Shown: piece after piece, positions 1 through 5,884 of the stretch
How the letters are laid out: each line of letters starts with the position of its first letter
Position numbering within the stretch: position 1 is the stretch's first letter
Assembly: GCA_945828175.1 (NCBI GenBank)
Contig: CALZQD010000115.1
Span: 1 to 5,930, forward strand
Direction: 5' to 3'
DNA length: 5,930 nt
From: an uncultured Bacteroidales bacterium
GTDB lineage: Bacteria; Bacteroidota; Bacteroidia; Bacteroidales; Muribaculaceae
The notes under the pieces: model-generated
What the model was told of the DNA's origin: nothing
The model's input: the letters and a program-made list of their open reading frames with translations, nothing else
Database searches by the model: none
Position numbers and translations under genes: made by a program

Positions 1-1
1 T

Positions 2-892
2 TCGCTCGTCCTCGAGCTCGTCGAGGCCCGCCATCCTGTCATCGAGAAAGAGCTGCCGCCCGGCGAGCCCTATATCTCGAACAGCGTCACCCTCAACAAC
101 GAGTCGACCCAGATAATGATGATCACCGGCCCCAACATGTCAGGTAAATCGGCCCTGCTGCGCCAGACGGCCCTTAACGTCATCCTCGCCCAGATCGGCA
201 GCTTCGTCGCCGCCGAAAGCGCCCATATCGGCATCGTCGACAAGATTTTCACCCGCGTCGGCGCCAGCGACAACATCTCGCTCGGCGAATCGACCTTCAT
301 GGTCGAGATGAACGAGGCAGCCTCGATTCTCAACAACATGAGCCGCCGCTCGCTCATCCTCTTCGACGAGCTCGGCCGCGGCACATCGACCTACGACGGC
401 ATCTCTATCGCCTGGGCCATCGTCGAGCACATCCACCAGACCGACGGGCTGCATCCCAAGACCCTCTTCGCCACCCACTACCACGAACTCAACGAAATGG
501 AGGCCATCTACGGCCGTATCGCCAACTACAACGTCTCTGTCAAGGAGATCGACGGCAAGGTCGTCTTCCTGCGCAAGCTCGCCCGCGGAGGCAGCGAGCA
601 CAGCTTCGGCATCCACGTCGCCAAGCTCGCCGGCATGCCCCGCAGCATCGTCAAGCGCGCCACAGCCGTACTCGAGAAGCTCGAGTCGGGACGCGACCGC
701 GACGAGGCCGCCAAAAACCTCGGCGCCCTCACCGAATCGACCGGCGGCATGCAGCTATCATTCTTCCAGCTCGACGACCCCGTCCTCGCCCAGGTCCGCG
801 ACGAAATCATCGGCACCGACATCAACAACCTCACCCCCCTCGAAGCGCTCACCAAACTCAACGACATCAAAAAAATCCTCACAGGGAAGTAA
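2..892 (+). CDS. mutS: DNA mismatch repair ATPase MutS, C-terminal part (5' end outside window)
   Basis: MutS binds mismatches and small loops in DNA and, on ATP binding, forms the sliding clamp that recruits MutL. The visible 296 residues cover the ABC-type ATPase domain V and the C-terminal helices. The frame is open from base 2 with no start, so roughly the first two thirds of a usual 850-900 residue MutS (mismatch-binding, connector, core and clamp domains) lies off the left edge. Seen directly: the domain entry ARHPVIE; Walker A GPNMSGKS at residues 43-50 (bases 128-151); the signature region GESTFMVEM; Walker B LILFDE with D122/E123 followed by LGRGTST; and the H-loop THYHEL with its first His at residue 159. 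The C-terminus ends in the family-like [17 protein letters not shown] and a TAA stop at 890-892. Codons end mostly in C. It converges on the radical SAM gene. No frameshift is visible. Confidence 0.97.
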   Translation, partial: SLVLELVEARHPVIEKELPPGEPYISNSVTLNNESTQIMMITGPNMSGKSALLRQTALNVILAQIGSFVAAESAHIGIVDKIFTRVGASDNISLGESTFMVEMNEAASILNNMSRRSLILFDELGRGTSTYDGISIAWAIVEHIHQTDGLHPKTLFATHYHELNEMEAIYGRIANYNVSVKEIDGKVVFLRKLARGGSEHSFGIHVAKLAGMPRSIVKRATAVLEKLESGRDRDEAAKNLGALTESTGGMQLSFFQLDDPVLAQVRDEIIGTDINNLTPLEALTKLNDIKKILTGK

Positions 893-895
893 AGT

Positions 896-932
896 TAAGA
901 ACAAAAAGACACAAGTCATAAGGAACATAAGA
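896..932. repeat. Left octamer array, inverted partner of 1103-1134
   Basis: Degenerate direct units taagaaca, aaaagaca, caagtca, taaggaaca and taaga follow the mutS stop by 3 nt. The segment cataagga-acataaga (917-932) is close to the reverse complement of the octamers at 1103-1134, so the two arrays form imperfect inverted ends about 170 bp apart. Confidence 0.55.
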
Positions 933-958
933 TTCTTGGCTAATCCGCTGAACCGTAG

Positions 959-979
959 GGACGCACGGCTCGTGCGTCC
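959..979. repeat. Perfect 9-bp hairpin GGACGCACG-gct-CGTGCGTCC
   Basis: A perfect 9-bp stem (959-967 with 971-979) encloses a 3-nt loop and is preceded by CCGTAG. No T-run follows on either strand, so a standard intrinsic terminator is unlikely. I recall similar short palindromes (GTAGGGACGCACG...) scattered between genes in Bacteroidales genomes, which would make this a REP-like module. Confidence 0.6.
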
Positions 980-1035
980 AAATTTCGCTTATAGAAATTC
1001 GGCGTTTTGCAAACATAAATGCACCCTACCCGCGC

Positions 1036-1062
1036 AGGCCGGAGCTTACAGCTCCTCGGCCT
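1036..1062. repeat. Bulged GC-rich hairpin AGGCCG-GAGCT-tac-AGCTC-ct-CGGCCT
   Basis: Two stacked stems are visible: AGGCCG with CGGCCT outside and GAGCT with AGCTC inside, with a 2-nt bulge on the right arm and a 3-nt loop. It is the second palindrome of the spacer element. No T-tract follows on either strand. Confidence 0.5.
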
Positions 1063-1083
1063 ACGCAGCCACCAGTAAAATCA

Positions 1084-1118
1084 ACGTCCTGCCGGACGTC
1101 GTTTCTTATGTTCTTATG
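1084..1118 (+). terminator. Hairpin ACGTCC-tgcc-GGACGT with T-rich tail, possible mutS terminator
   Basis: A 6-bp GC-rich stem (1084-1089 with 1094-1099) and a 4-nt loop are followed on the plus strand by cgTTTCTTATGTTCTTATG. This is the only hairpin in the spacer with a U-rich tail in mutS orientation. The tail is interrupted rather than a clean U-run, and the stem lies about 190 nt after the mutS stop, so terminator function is tentative. It may simply be another palindrome of the composite repeat. Confidence 0.3.
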
Positions 1119-1134
1119 TCCTTATTTCCTTATG
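1103..1134. repeat. Right octamer array: TTCTTATG x2, TCCTTATT, TCCTTATG
   Basis: Four adjoining 8-bp units occupy 1103-1110, 1111-1118, 1119-1126 and 1127-1134, differing at one or two bases. They run in inverted orientation to the array at 896-932 and close the composite element on the right. Confidence 0.65.
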
Positions 1135-1151
1135 TTTATCCCACCCGCACG

Positions 1152-1181
1152 ATTGTGCATTGTGAATTGTGAATTGTGCAT
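1152..1181. repeat. Tandem heptamer array ATTGTGN x4 (+AT)
   Basis: Four head-to-tail heptamers, ATTGTGC, ATTGTGA, ATTGTGA and ATTGTGC, occupy 1152-1179 and are followed by AT. The order C-A-A-C at the seventh base is symmetric. The array ends 4 nt before the stop codon of the radical SAM gene, so it lies just downstream of that gene. Its function is unknown. Slippage-prone simple sequence, a protein-binding array or a dispersed Bacteroidales repeat are all possible. Confidence 0.7.
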
Positions 1182-1185
1182 CGCC

Positions 1186-1968
1186 TCAGGCTGAAACTTG
1201 CACGGGAATGCCGGTTTCGGCAGTGATGCGGGCGGCGATAGCGTCGAGCTCCTCGCGCGTGATATGCACGAGCGAGCGCTCAGGCGTCGGACGGTCGATG
1301 GTATAGAGCATTATCTCACGCGGACCGATGCGTCGGTAGGCCTCGATGAGCGCCGACACCTCCTCGGGCGTCGAATTGTCGACCGTGCGGCCATCGTGGC
1401 TGCCGCGCGTAATCATCGTCTGCACGATAGCCTTGTCACCGAATGCTGCTATCCGGTCAATCACCTTTGCCGCCGTAAACGACGGCGACGACGGGCGGTC
1501 GAGCAGCGCTATAGTCGCGTCTACGGCGCTGTCGAGCTTCAGGATATTGTTGTCGACGCGTCGCAGCGCCTCCACGACGTCAGGCCTGTGTAACTGCGTA
1601 GAATTGGCCAGCACGCTTATCTTAACCTCGGGATAATACTTATCGCGCAGCGCTATCGTGTCGTCGATGATGCCCGCGAAATCGGGGTGCAGCGTCGGCT
1701 CGCCGTTGCCCGAAAACGTTATTACGTCGAGGCGCTCGCCCTTGGCGCTCATATCCTTGAGCCGTGCCTCGAGCTTCTCGCAGACATAGGCGCGCGTGGG
1801 GAGTCCTGTCTTGCCCGGACCCTGCGCGTTATAGCCGGCCTCGCAGTAGAGGCAGTCGAACGAACATACTTTGCCGTCGACGGGCGACAGGTTGACACCC
1901 AGCGACGTGCCGAGGCGGCGCGAATGAATCGGGCCGAAGATAGTTTCGTGGAAGAGTACTGTCTGCAT
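1186..1968 (-). CDS. Radical SAM Fe-S protein (COG0731-like), function unassigned
   Basis: This 260-residue protein should bind a [4Fe-4S] cluster and cleave S-adenosylmethionine to start radical chemistry in the cytoplasm; the substrate is unknown. The N-terminus carries FGPIHSRRLGTSLGVNL, typical of the COG0731-type group, followed by the cluster motif CSFDCLYC with Cys35, Cys39 and Cys42 (CX3CX2C). The SAM-contacting GNGEP motif is at residues 87-91. The rest fits a partial TIM barrel ending near ITAETGIPVQVSA, with no extra SPASM cysteine cluster. Pipelines may call it MoaA-like, but it lacks the C-terminal second-cluster domain of MoaA. The ATG lies 2 nt after the stop of the FtsX permease gene, so it is translated as the last gene of the rbfA operon. 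The start agrees with the conserved N-terminal motif. Family call strong, role unknown. Confidence 0.9.
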   Translation of the reverse strand: MQTVLFHETIFGPIHSRRLGTSLGVNLSPVDGKVCSFDCLYCEAGYNAQGPGKTGLPTRAYVCEKLEARLKDMSAKGERLDVITFSGNGEPTLHPDFAGIIDDTIALRDKYYPEVKISVLANSTQLHRPDVVEALRRVDNNILKLDSAVDATIALLDRPSSPSFTAAKVIDRIAAFGDKAIVQTMITRGSHDGRTVDNSTPEEVSALIEAYRRIGPREIMLYTIDRPTPERSLVHITREELDAIAARITAETGIPVQVSA

Positions 1969-1970
1969 GA

Positions 1971-3182
1971 TTATAATTTGCGTGTGAAAATCGTTGTCAA
2001 TGATGATGTTGCCACGGCGATTACGACGATGGCGCCGAAGACAGCCACGACGTCGAGGCCGCTGACAGCCACCGGATAAGTCGTTATAGTCAGCGTCGAC
2101 GGGTCGCCGTTGAGCTTTATCAGGCCGAAATGCTGCTGCGCAAGCGATAGTAGCAGGCCGAGGATGATGCCGACAGCGCCGCCCGCAAGGGTTATCAACA
2201 GGCCCTCATAGCGGAATATCGAACGAATCTGCGAGCGCTGTGCGCCGAGAGCCCGCAGCGTCTTCATATCGTCGCGCTTCTCGATGACCAGCAGCGACAG
2301 CGTCGAGATGATGTTGAACGAGGCTATTATAAGTATGAAACAGAGCATCAGGAAGGTGACCCACTTCTCGATGGAAATCATCTTCATTGCGCTGCCCTGC
2401 TGAGCGCTGCGTGTGAGTACCCTGACGCCGTCGCCCAAGGCTGCCGTGATGGCCGCCGACACCTCGGCTACCGACGCTCCCGGCGCAAGACGCACCTCTA
2501 CAGCCGTAGCCTCGCGGTCGTAGTCGAGCAGCTGACGCGCGCGCTTGAGCGGGATGATTATACGGTCGTTGTCGATGTCGGCCTGATCGATCTGCGTCAC
2601 GCCCGTGACCGTCAGCCTCGTGCCGCGGAAGGCCGCCATCGGGTTCGCCGGATTGATGCGCCCCTGACGTCGCGGCACATATACATCAGCCACCGCCAAC
2701 GGCGACGGACGCAGCCCCGTGCGGTTGGCCACGCCCACTGCAATCTGCATCGCGCCGGCCGTGTCGAGAGCCTCGGTGTAAATGCCGTCGATGATGATGC
2801 TGTCGACCGACACGATGTCGCGGTAGTTGTCGCCCACACCCTTGAAAATCACCGGCATCTGGCTGTTGCCTGCCACGATGAGCCCGCGCTCCTCAACCGA
2901 CGGCATCGCCGCCGCCACGCCCGCCAAGCGACTGATCACAGCCGCCGCGCTGTCGCCGTCGGCTATCGTCTTGCCCTTGGCCGCAACGACCTTCAGGTCA
3001 GGGTCGACCTTCGACAGATGCGACGCCGACAGCTCCGTGAAGCCATTGAACACCGACAGCACAATCATAATCGCCATCGACGCCACCGCCACCCCCGCCA
3101 GCGAGATGGCCGAGATGACATTGACAGCATTGTGCGACTTCTTCGAAAAGAGGTACCTTAGGGCGATTCTGAAGGCTAACAA
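1971..3182 (-). CDS. LolC/LolE-like FtsX-family ABC transporter permease, TTG start
   Basis: This 403-residue inner-membrane protein has the MacB/LolCE layout: one N-terminal membrane helix (about 20-46), a large periplasmic domain (about 48-274), then three helices (about 275-300, 327-348, 377-398). The segment EKRDDMKTLRALGA (301-314) is the conserved cytoplasmic stretch that contacts the ATPase in FtsX-type permeases. Relatives extract lipoproteins from the inner membrane with the LolD ATPase; no ATPase gene is in this window, so the partner is encoded elsewhere. The start is TTG (3180-3182): there is an in-frame TAA 18 nt upstream and no ATG before the conserved ALRYLFSKKSHNAVNVISA. An AGGAG sits only 2 nt before the TTG, too close for a normal Shine-Dalgarno spacing. 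It lies 40 nt after rbfA and 2 nt before the radical SAM gene. Lipoprotein trafficking is inferred from family only. Confidence 0.88.
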   Translation of the reverse strand: MLAFRIALRYLFSKKSHNAVNVISAISLAGVAVASMAIMIVLSVFNGFTELSASHLSKVDPDLKVVAAKGKTIADGDSAAAVISRLAGVAAAMPSVEERGLIVAGNSQMPVIFKGVGDNYRDIVSVDSIIIDGIYTEALDTAGAMQIAVGVANRTGLRPSPLAVADVYVPRRQGRINPANPMAAFRGTRLTVTGVTQIDQADIDNDRIIIPLKRARQLLDYDREATAVEVRLAPGASVAEVSAAITAALGDGVRVLTRSAQQGSAMKMISIEKWVTFLMLCFILIIASFNIISTLSLLVIEKRDDMKTLRALGAQRSQIRSIFRYEGLLITLAGGAVGIILGLLLSLAQQHFGLIKLNGDPSTLTITTYPVAVSGLDVVAVFGAIVVIAVATSSLTTIFTRKL

Positions 3183-3222
3183 GGCTCCTGACTGACGTTA
3201 AACTGAGTGTTGTACGGGCGTA

Positions 3223-3558
3223 TTATTTGCTGAGAAGCGAATCGATGTTCTCGATATAGTCGAGCGAGTCGTCGAGATAGAAGTGCAGCTCGGGCGTCTT
3301 GCGCAGCTGAAAGCGCACAATCTGAGCCAACTCATAGCGTATCGTCTTCGCACTCTTGTTGATGCTCTCAATCATCTCCGGACCCTTGTCAGAGGGGAAC
3401 ACCGAGAGATAAGCCTTAGCAATCGAGAGGTCGGGCGACACCCTCACCGAGCTCACCGACACGATGACCCCGTGGGTCTTCGCCGTCTGGCGGCGGAAAA
3501 TCTCACTCAACTCCTTCTGTATCAAACGGGCAATCTTAGCCTGACGTGTTGTTTCCAT
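3223..3558 (-). CDS. rbfA: 30S ribosome-binding factor RbfA
   Basis: RbfA binds the 30S subunit during late maturation of the 5' end of 16S rRNA. The product is 111 residues, the usual length for the family. It opens with the helix METTRQAKIARLIQKELSEI, then the KH-type core HGVIVSVSSVRVSPDL and AKAYLSVF (about 29-54), a helix around 62-86, and the typical ending RKTPELHFYLDDSLDY (86-100). The ATG at 3558 follows an AT-rich leader without a Shine-Dalgarno sequence, as is usual in Bacteroidota. It is the first gene of the operon with the FtsX permease and radical SAM protein. A promoter and a leader hairpin are visible upstream. No oddities in the protein. Confidence 0.97.
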   Translation of the reverse strand: METTRQAKIARLIQKELSEIFRRQTAKTHGVIVSVSSVRVSPDLSIAKAYLSVFPSDKGPEMIESINKSAKTIRYELAQIVRFQLRKTPELHFYLDDSLDYIENIDSLLSK

Positions 3559-3578
3559 AAAATTCGTGTTTCAATGTT

Positions 3579-3599
3579 AGCGTATATCCATATAACGCT
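3579..3599 (-). promoter_or_regulatory. Stem-loop in the rbfA leader
   Basis: Read on the minus strand, AGCG-t-TATATggATATA-CGCT can fold with 4 GC-rich outer pairs, one bulged T and an AT-rich inner stem. It would start a few bases after the predicted transcription start and end 20 nt before the rbfA ATG. It may protect the 5' end or tune translation. It is weak and could be chance. Confidence 0.3.
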
Positions 3600-3609
3600 T
3601 AATCCACTG

Positions 3610-3643
3610 CAAAAGTAATCAAAATTAGTCAGATTTCACAAAA
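3610..3643 (-). promoter_or_regulatory. Bacteroidota-type sigma-ABfr promoter of the rbfA operon
   Basis: On the minus strand a -7 box TACTTTTG (3617 to 3610) matches the Bacteroides consensus TAnnTTTG. A -33 box TTTTG (3643 to 3639) lies 21 nt upstream, within the expected spacing. Transcription would start near 3603-3606 and give an rbfA leader of about 45-48 nt. The surrounding 3559-3650 stretch is clearly AT-richer than the flanking genes. Confidence 0.75.
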
Positions 3644-3649
3644 TTGTGA

Positions 3650-3667
3650 GACCGGTTGCATCCGGTC
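3650..3667 (-). terminator. Hairpin at the acyltransferase stop, possible terminator of the envelope operon
   Basis: On the minus strand GACCGG-atgcaa-CCGGTC forms a 6-bp stem starting inside the TGA stop codon and is followed by tcacaattttg. The tail is only partly T-rich, so it is a weak intrinsic terminator at best. It separates the acyltransferase gene from the rbfA promoter, whose -33 box begins 6 nt beyond the hairpin. Confidence 0.45.
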
Positions 3668-4790
3668 AGAGGGTTTTGGAGAGGTGGTGGCGGAGGGGGA
3701 GGTCGTAGTATTTTAATAGGAGGCGGGCGAGGAGGATGGCGGCGAGGCAGATGGCGAGGGCGATGGGCCAGGTCTGGGCGAAGGTGAGGTGGTGGCTCCA
3801 GATGTAGGCGTAGAAGAGGTACATCATTGGGTAATGGATGATGTAGACGGGATAGGAGATGCTGCCGAGGAAGCGGCAGGCTTTGTCGGAGATGCCGCTG
3901 CCGTTGGGGGTGGAGGCGCCGAGGTAGACGATGACAGGGAAGAGGGCGAGGGTGCAGATGATTTCGTAGCAGGCGTTGGCGATGGATTTGTCGCCGTCGG
4001 CGCTGATGTAAGGCATAGCGAGGAGGATGATTATCAGCACTGAACAGAGGGCGAAGCCGTAGGAGCCGATGCTGAGGGGCTTGAAGCCGCGGGCCATAAG
4101 GAGCCCGGCTGAGAATGAGAAGGAGAGGCGAAGGAAGCCGCCGACGAAGCCATAGTCGCCTGCTGACCAGCCGAAGCCTGTATGATAGCTGCCGCTCATG
4201 TCAGCGAGGGTCCAGACGGCGAGCGCGATGCCTGATAGAATGGTGAAAATGGCCAGGCCGCGTCGACTGAGGCGGTGGAGCCACAGGGCGTAGCCGATGC
4301 TGCCGATATATTCGAAGAATAGCGACCAGCTGGGACCGTTGAGGGGAAACATCTCGCCGTTGCCGCGGACTTCGGGCATGGTGCCGGGAAGGGCGGGAAG
4401 CATGAAGAGGCCGAAGATGAACGAGAGGATGACGGCGGCGGTGCTGACGGCGATGCCGTCCCAGCGTTCGCAACCCTGGATGATGAAGGAGATGACGCCG
4501 AGGAGGACGCCGATGATGACCATGGGCTGCAGGCGTATGATGCGCCGGAGGATGAAGCGGCCGGGGGTCATGCCGCGCTTCCATCGGCCGTCGTAGGCGT
4601 GGCCGATGACAAAGCCCGAGAGAACGAAGAAGAAGTCGACGGCGAGATAGCCGTGGTTGAAGCGCTGGTCGACGGGTGAGGTGGCGAAGGCTTCGAAGAC
4701 GTGATACCAGATGACGAGCAGGGCGGCGACGCCTCGCAGGCCGTCGAGTATCTCGTAGCGATGCCGCGACTCTTCATCCGCCGTGGTCAT
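3666..4790 (-). CDS. Acyltransferase 3 family integral membrane protein (OafA/NodX-like)
   Basis: This 374-residue inner-membrane protein belongs to the acyl_transf_3 family, which transfers acetyl or other acyl groups to sugars of surface glycans and related envelope molecules. Seen directly: the N-terminal motif RYEILDGLRGVAALLVIWYH with Asp16, Arg19 and the conserved His30; AVDFFFVLSGF (50-60); the basic stretch RFILRRIIRLQP (78-89); WSLFFE (155-160); and the late SISYPVYIIHYPMMY motif, with about ten hydrophobic segments overall. No periplasmic SGNH domain follows, so it is the stand-alone form. The start is the ATG at 4790, which overlaps the PAP2 stop as ATGA. The frame stays open upstream to 5195, but those 135 codons read as Arg/His/Pro-rich low-complexity sequence antiparallel to nothing known and lie inside the PAP2 gene, so they are rejected. 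Substrate unknown; likely an envelope glycan or lipid, judging by its neighbours. Confidence 0.92.
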   Translation of the reverse strand: MTTADEESRHRYEILDGLRGVAALLVIWYHVFEAFATSPVDQRFNHGYLAVDFFFVLSGFVIGHAYDGRWKRGMTPGRFILRRIIRLQPMVIIGVLLGVISFIIQGCERWDGIAVSTAAVILSFIFGLFMLPALPGTMPEVRGNGEMFPLNGPSWSLFFEYIGSIGYALWLHRLSRRGLAIFTILSGIALAVWTLADMSGSYHTGFGWSAGDYGFVGGFLRLSFSFSAGLLMARGFKPLSIGSYGFALCSVLIIILLAMPYISADGDKSIANACYEIICTLALFPVIVYLGASTPNGSGISDKACRFLGSISYPVYIIHYPMMYLFYAYIWSHHLTFAQTWPIALAICLAAILLARLLLKYYDLPLRHHLSKTL

Positions 4791-5536
4791 AGGAATATAT
4801 CGAATAAGGCGGTGAAGCCTATGAGGATAGTCGTGGCCATGGCGGCGGCGATGATGACGGCACGCACGCGGATGGTGATGGTCATGTCGGGTATCAGCGA
4901 TGAAAAGGTTTCGGGCATGGCCAGTGAGCGGCTGATGAGTTTCTGGTCGCTGTTGTCGATGTCGCGGCGTTTGATGAGGCGGGCGGCCAGGAGCCGGGCG
5001 AGGCGGTAGCAGATGAAGCCGTAGGCCGAGCCGATGGCGGCGCCGACGAGGATGTCGCCGGGATAATGGACGCCGAGATACATGCGCGAGTAGCTGTTGA
5101 GTATAGCCCAGGCGAAGATGACGAAGGAGAAGACGCGACGGCGGACGACAAGCGAGAGGAAGACAGCGAGGGCGAAGGAGTTGGCGGCGTGGCACGAGGG
5201 GAAGCCGTAGCGGCCGCCGCGGTAGCCGTCGACGACGGTGACGAATTCGCTGAGGGGGTTATTGAGGTTAGATGGGCGCAGGCGCTCGAAAATCGGACGG
5301 AGGACTGTGGCGCAAGTCTGGTCGGACAGAGCTATGGCGGCCACGAGCATGACGACGAAGACGCCGGCGCGCAGCGGATGATATTTCTTGAAGAAGAGCA
5401 GCAGGATGAGGGCATACATCGGCGCCCAGATGAAGCGGCCGGTGAAGAGCATCATGAAGCGGTCGAGAAAGGGGGTATGGAAGCTGTTGAAAAACAGCAG
5501 CAACTGTGAGTCGAGATTTATCAGTGTGTCAAGCAT
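4787..5536 (-). CDS. PAP2-family membrane phosphatase (lipid phosphatase)
   Basis: This 249-residue inner-membrane enzyme should hydrolyse phosphate from a lipid at the periplasmic face. All three PAP2 motifs are present: motif 1 as R80-PIFERL-RP (Arg in place of the usual first Lys), motif 2 PSCH (113-116, His116), and motif 3 SRMYLGVHYPGD (150-161, with Arg151, His157 and Asp161). Five or so hydrophobic helices surround them. After the core comes a basic linker (IKRRD) and a further C-terminal membrane helix (about 224-245). Family members include undecaprenyl-diphosphate phosphatases (PgpB type) and Bacteroides lipid A 4'-phosphatase LpxF; sequence reading alone does not decide between them. 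The ATG is 2 nt after the sulfatase stop, and the TGA overlaps the acyltransferase ATG by 4 nt, which suggests translational coupling of all three. Confidence 0.93.
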   Translation of the reverse strand: MLDTLINLDSQLLLFFNSFHTPFLDRFMMLFTGRFIWAPMYALILLLFFKKYHPLRAGVFVVMLVAAIALSDQTCATVLRPIFERLRPSNLNNPLSEFVTVVDGYRGGRYGFPSCHAANSFALAVFLSLVVRRRVFSFVIFAWAILNSYSRMYLGVHYPGDILVGAAIGSAYGFICYRLARLLAARLIKRRDIDNSDQKLISRSLAMPETFSSLIPDMTITIRVRAVIIAAAMATTILIGFTALFDIFL

Positions 5537-5538
5537 TA

Positions 5539-5884
5539 TCAGAGGTCTGAGAGGTTATCGTAAATTTTCTGAAGGCAGACGCGGGCGCGGTGGAGAGTCC
5601 CGCGCGCGGTGGGGCCGGCGATGACGTCGGGTCGGTCGGCGTCGAGGTTATAGACGACGGTGTCGGTCGCATTCACCATGCCGACGGCATCGGTGTCGGT
5701 GAAGAAAGCGAAGTGAGGCGCGTCGCTGTCGAGGAGGTTTTTGCTGTAAATGAACTCGTCGTGAGGCAGGCCGCAGAGAGCCAGCACGGTGGCTGCGAGG
5801 TCGGTCTGCGAGCCGACGACGGGAATGCGCTCGCCGCGGCGACGGAGGGCACCGCCGGTGAAGATGAGGGGCACGGTGTGGCGC
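5539..5884 (-). CDS. Sulfatase / LTA-synthase-like transferase, C-terminal fragment cut by adapter
   Basis: Only the last 114 codons are genomic. They carry VPLIFTGGALRRRGERIPVVGSQTDLAATVLALCGLP, the closing strand and helix of the alkaline-phosphatase-like sulfatase fold used by LTA-synthase and phosphoethanolamine/phosphoglycerol transferases, and end FAFFTDTDAVGMVN...YDNLSDL. Such proteins are membrane-anchored and move a phospholipid head group to a glycan or lipid; the membrane helices, nucleophile and metal ligands would all lie upstream and are missing. The frame continues past 5884 into adapter-derived MCIRDR, which is not part of the protein: the last full genomic codon is CGC at 5881-5883. 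It is the first visible gene of the operon, 2 nt before PAP2. A true sulfatase cannot be excluded from the fragment. Confidence 0.82.

Larger units (their letters stand above)
896..1134. repeat. Composite palindromic intergenic repeat element (MITE/REP-like)
   Basis: This spacer between convergent mutS and the radical SAM gene is organised as a unit. The left edge is a degenerate array around TAAGgACA. The right edge is the same motif in inverted orientation, as TTCTTATG/TCCTTATG octamers. Between them lie three GC-rich hairpins (listed separately) and a small AT inverted repeat, AATTTC...GAAATT at 981-986/994-999. No protein is supported: the one open frame across it (936-1172) runs through every palindrome and resembles no protein I know. 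The structure fits a non-autonomous, dispersed element of the kind found between genes in Bacteroidales. That it is multicopy is inference, because only one copy lies in this window. A pair of bidirectional terminators with decayed sequence is the alternative. Confidence 0.5.

Noticed and set aside
140..616. Long antisense frame opposite mutS
   Set aside because: Asp/Val/Ala/Gly-rich shadow of C-ending codons in mutS; no domain and no start context.
936..1172. 78-codon open frame in the mutS/radical SAM spacer
   Set aside because: It runs through all the palindromes and both repeat arrays, has no recognisable domain, and its composition follows the repeat. Probably a false ORF of the kind annotated across copies of such repeats.
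1152..1181. Heptamer array as CRISPR
   Set aside because: Units are 7 bp and contiguous with no spacers, and no cas genes are present.
3636..3649. CRP-type operator
   Set aside because: The arms are in the reverse order (TCACA...TGTGA) with a 4-bp gap between these cores, so it does not match the TGTGA-N6-TCACA consensus.
4791..5195. 135-codon N-terminal extension of the acyltransferase frame
   Set aside because: Arg/His/Pro-rich sequence wholly inside the PAP2 gene. The conserved acyltransferase N-terminus starts just after the ATG at 4790, which forms an ATGA overlap.
5066..5509. Glu/Ala/Gly-rich frame opposite the PAP2 gene, and similar frames at 3789-4043 and 4701-5009
   Set aside because: Shadows of GC-rich coding strands; the opposite strand encodes clear PAP2 and acyltransferase motifs.
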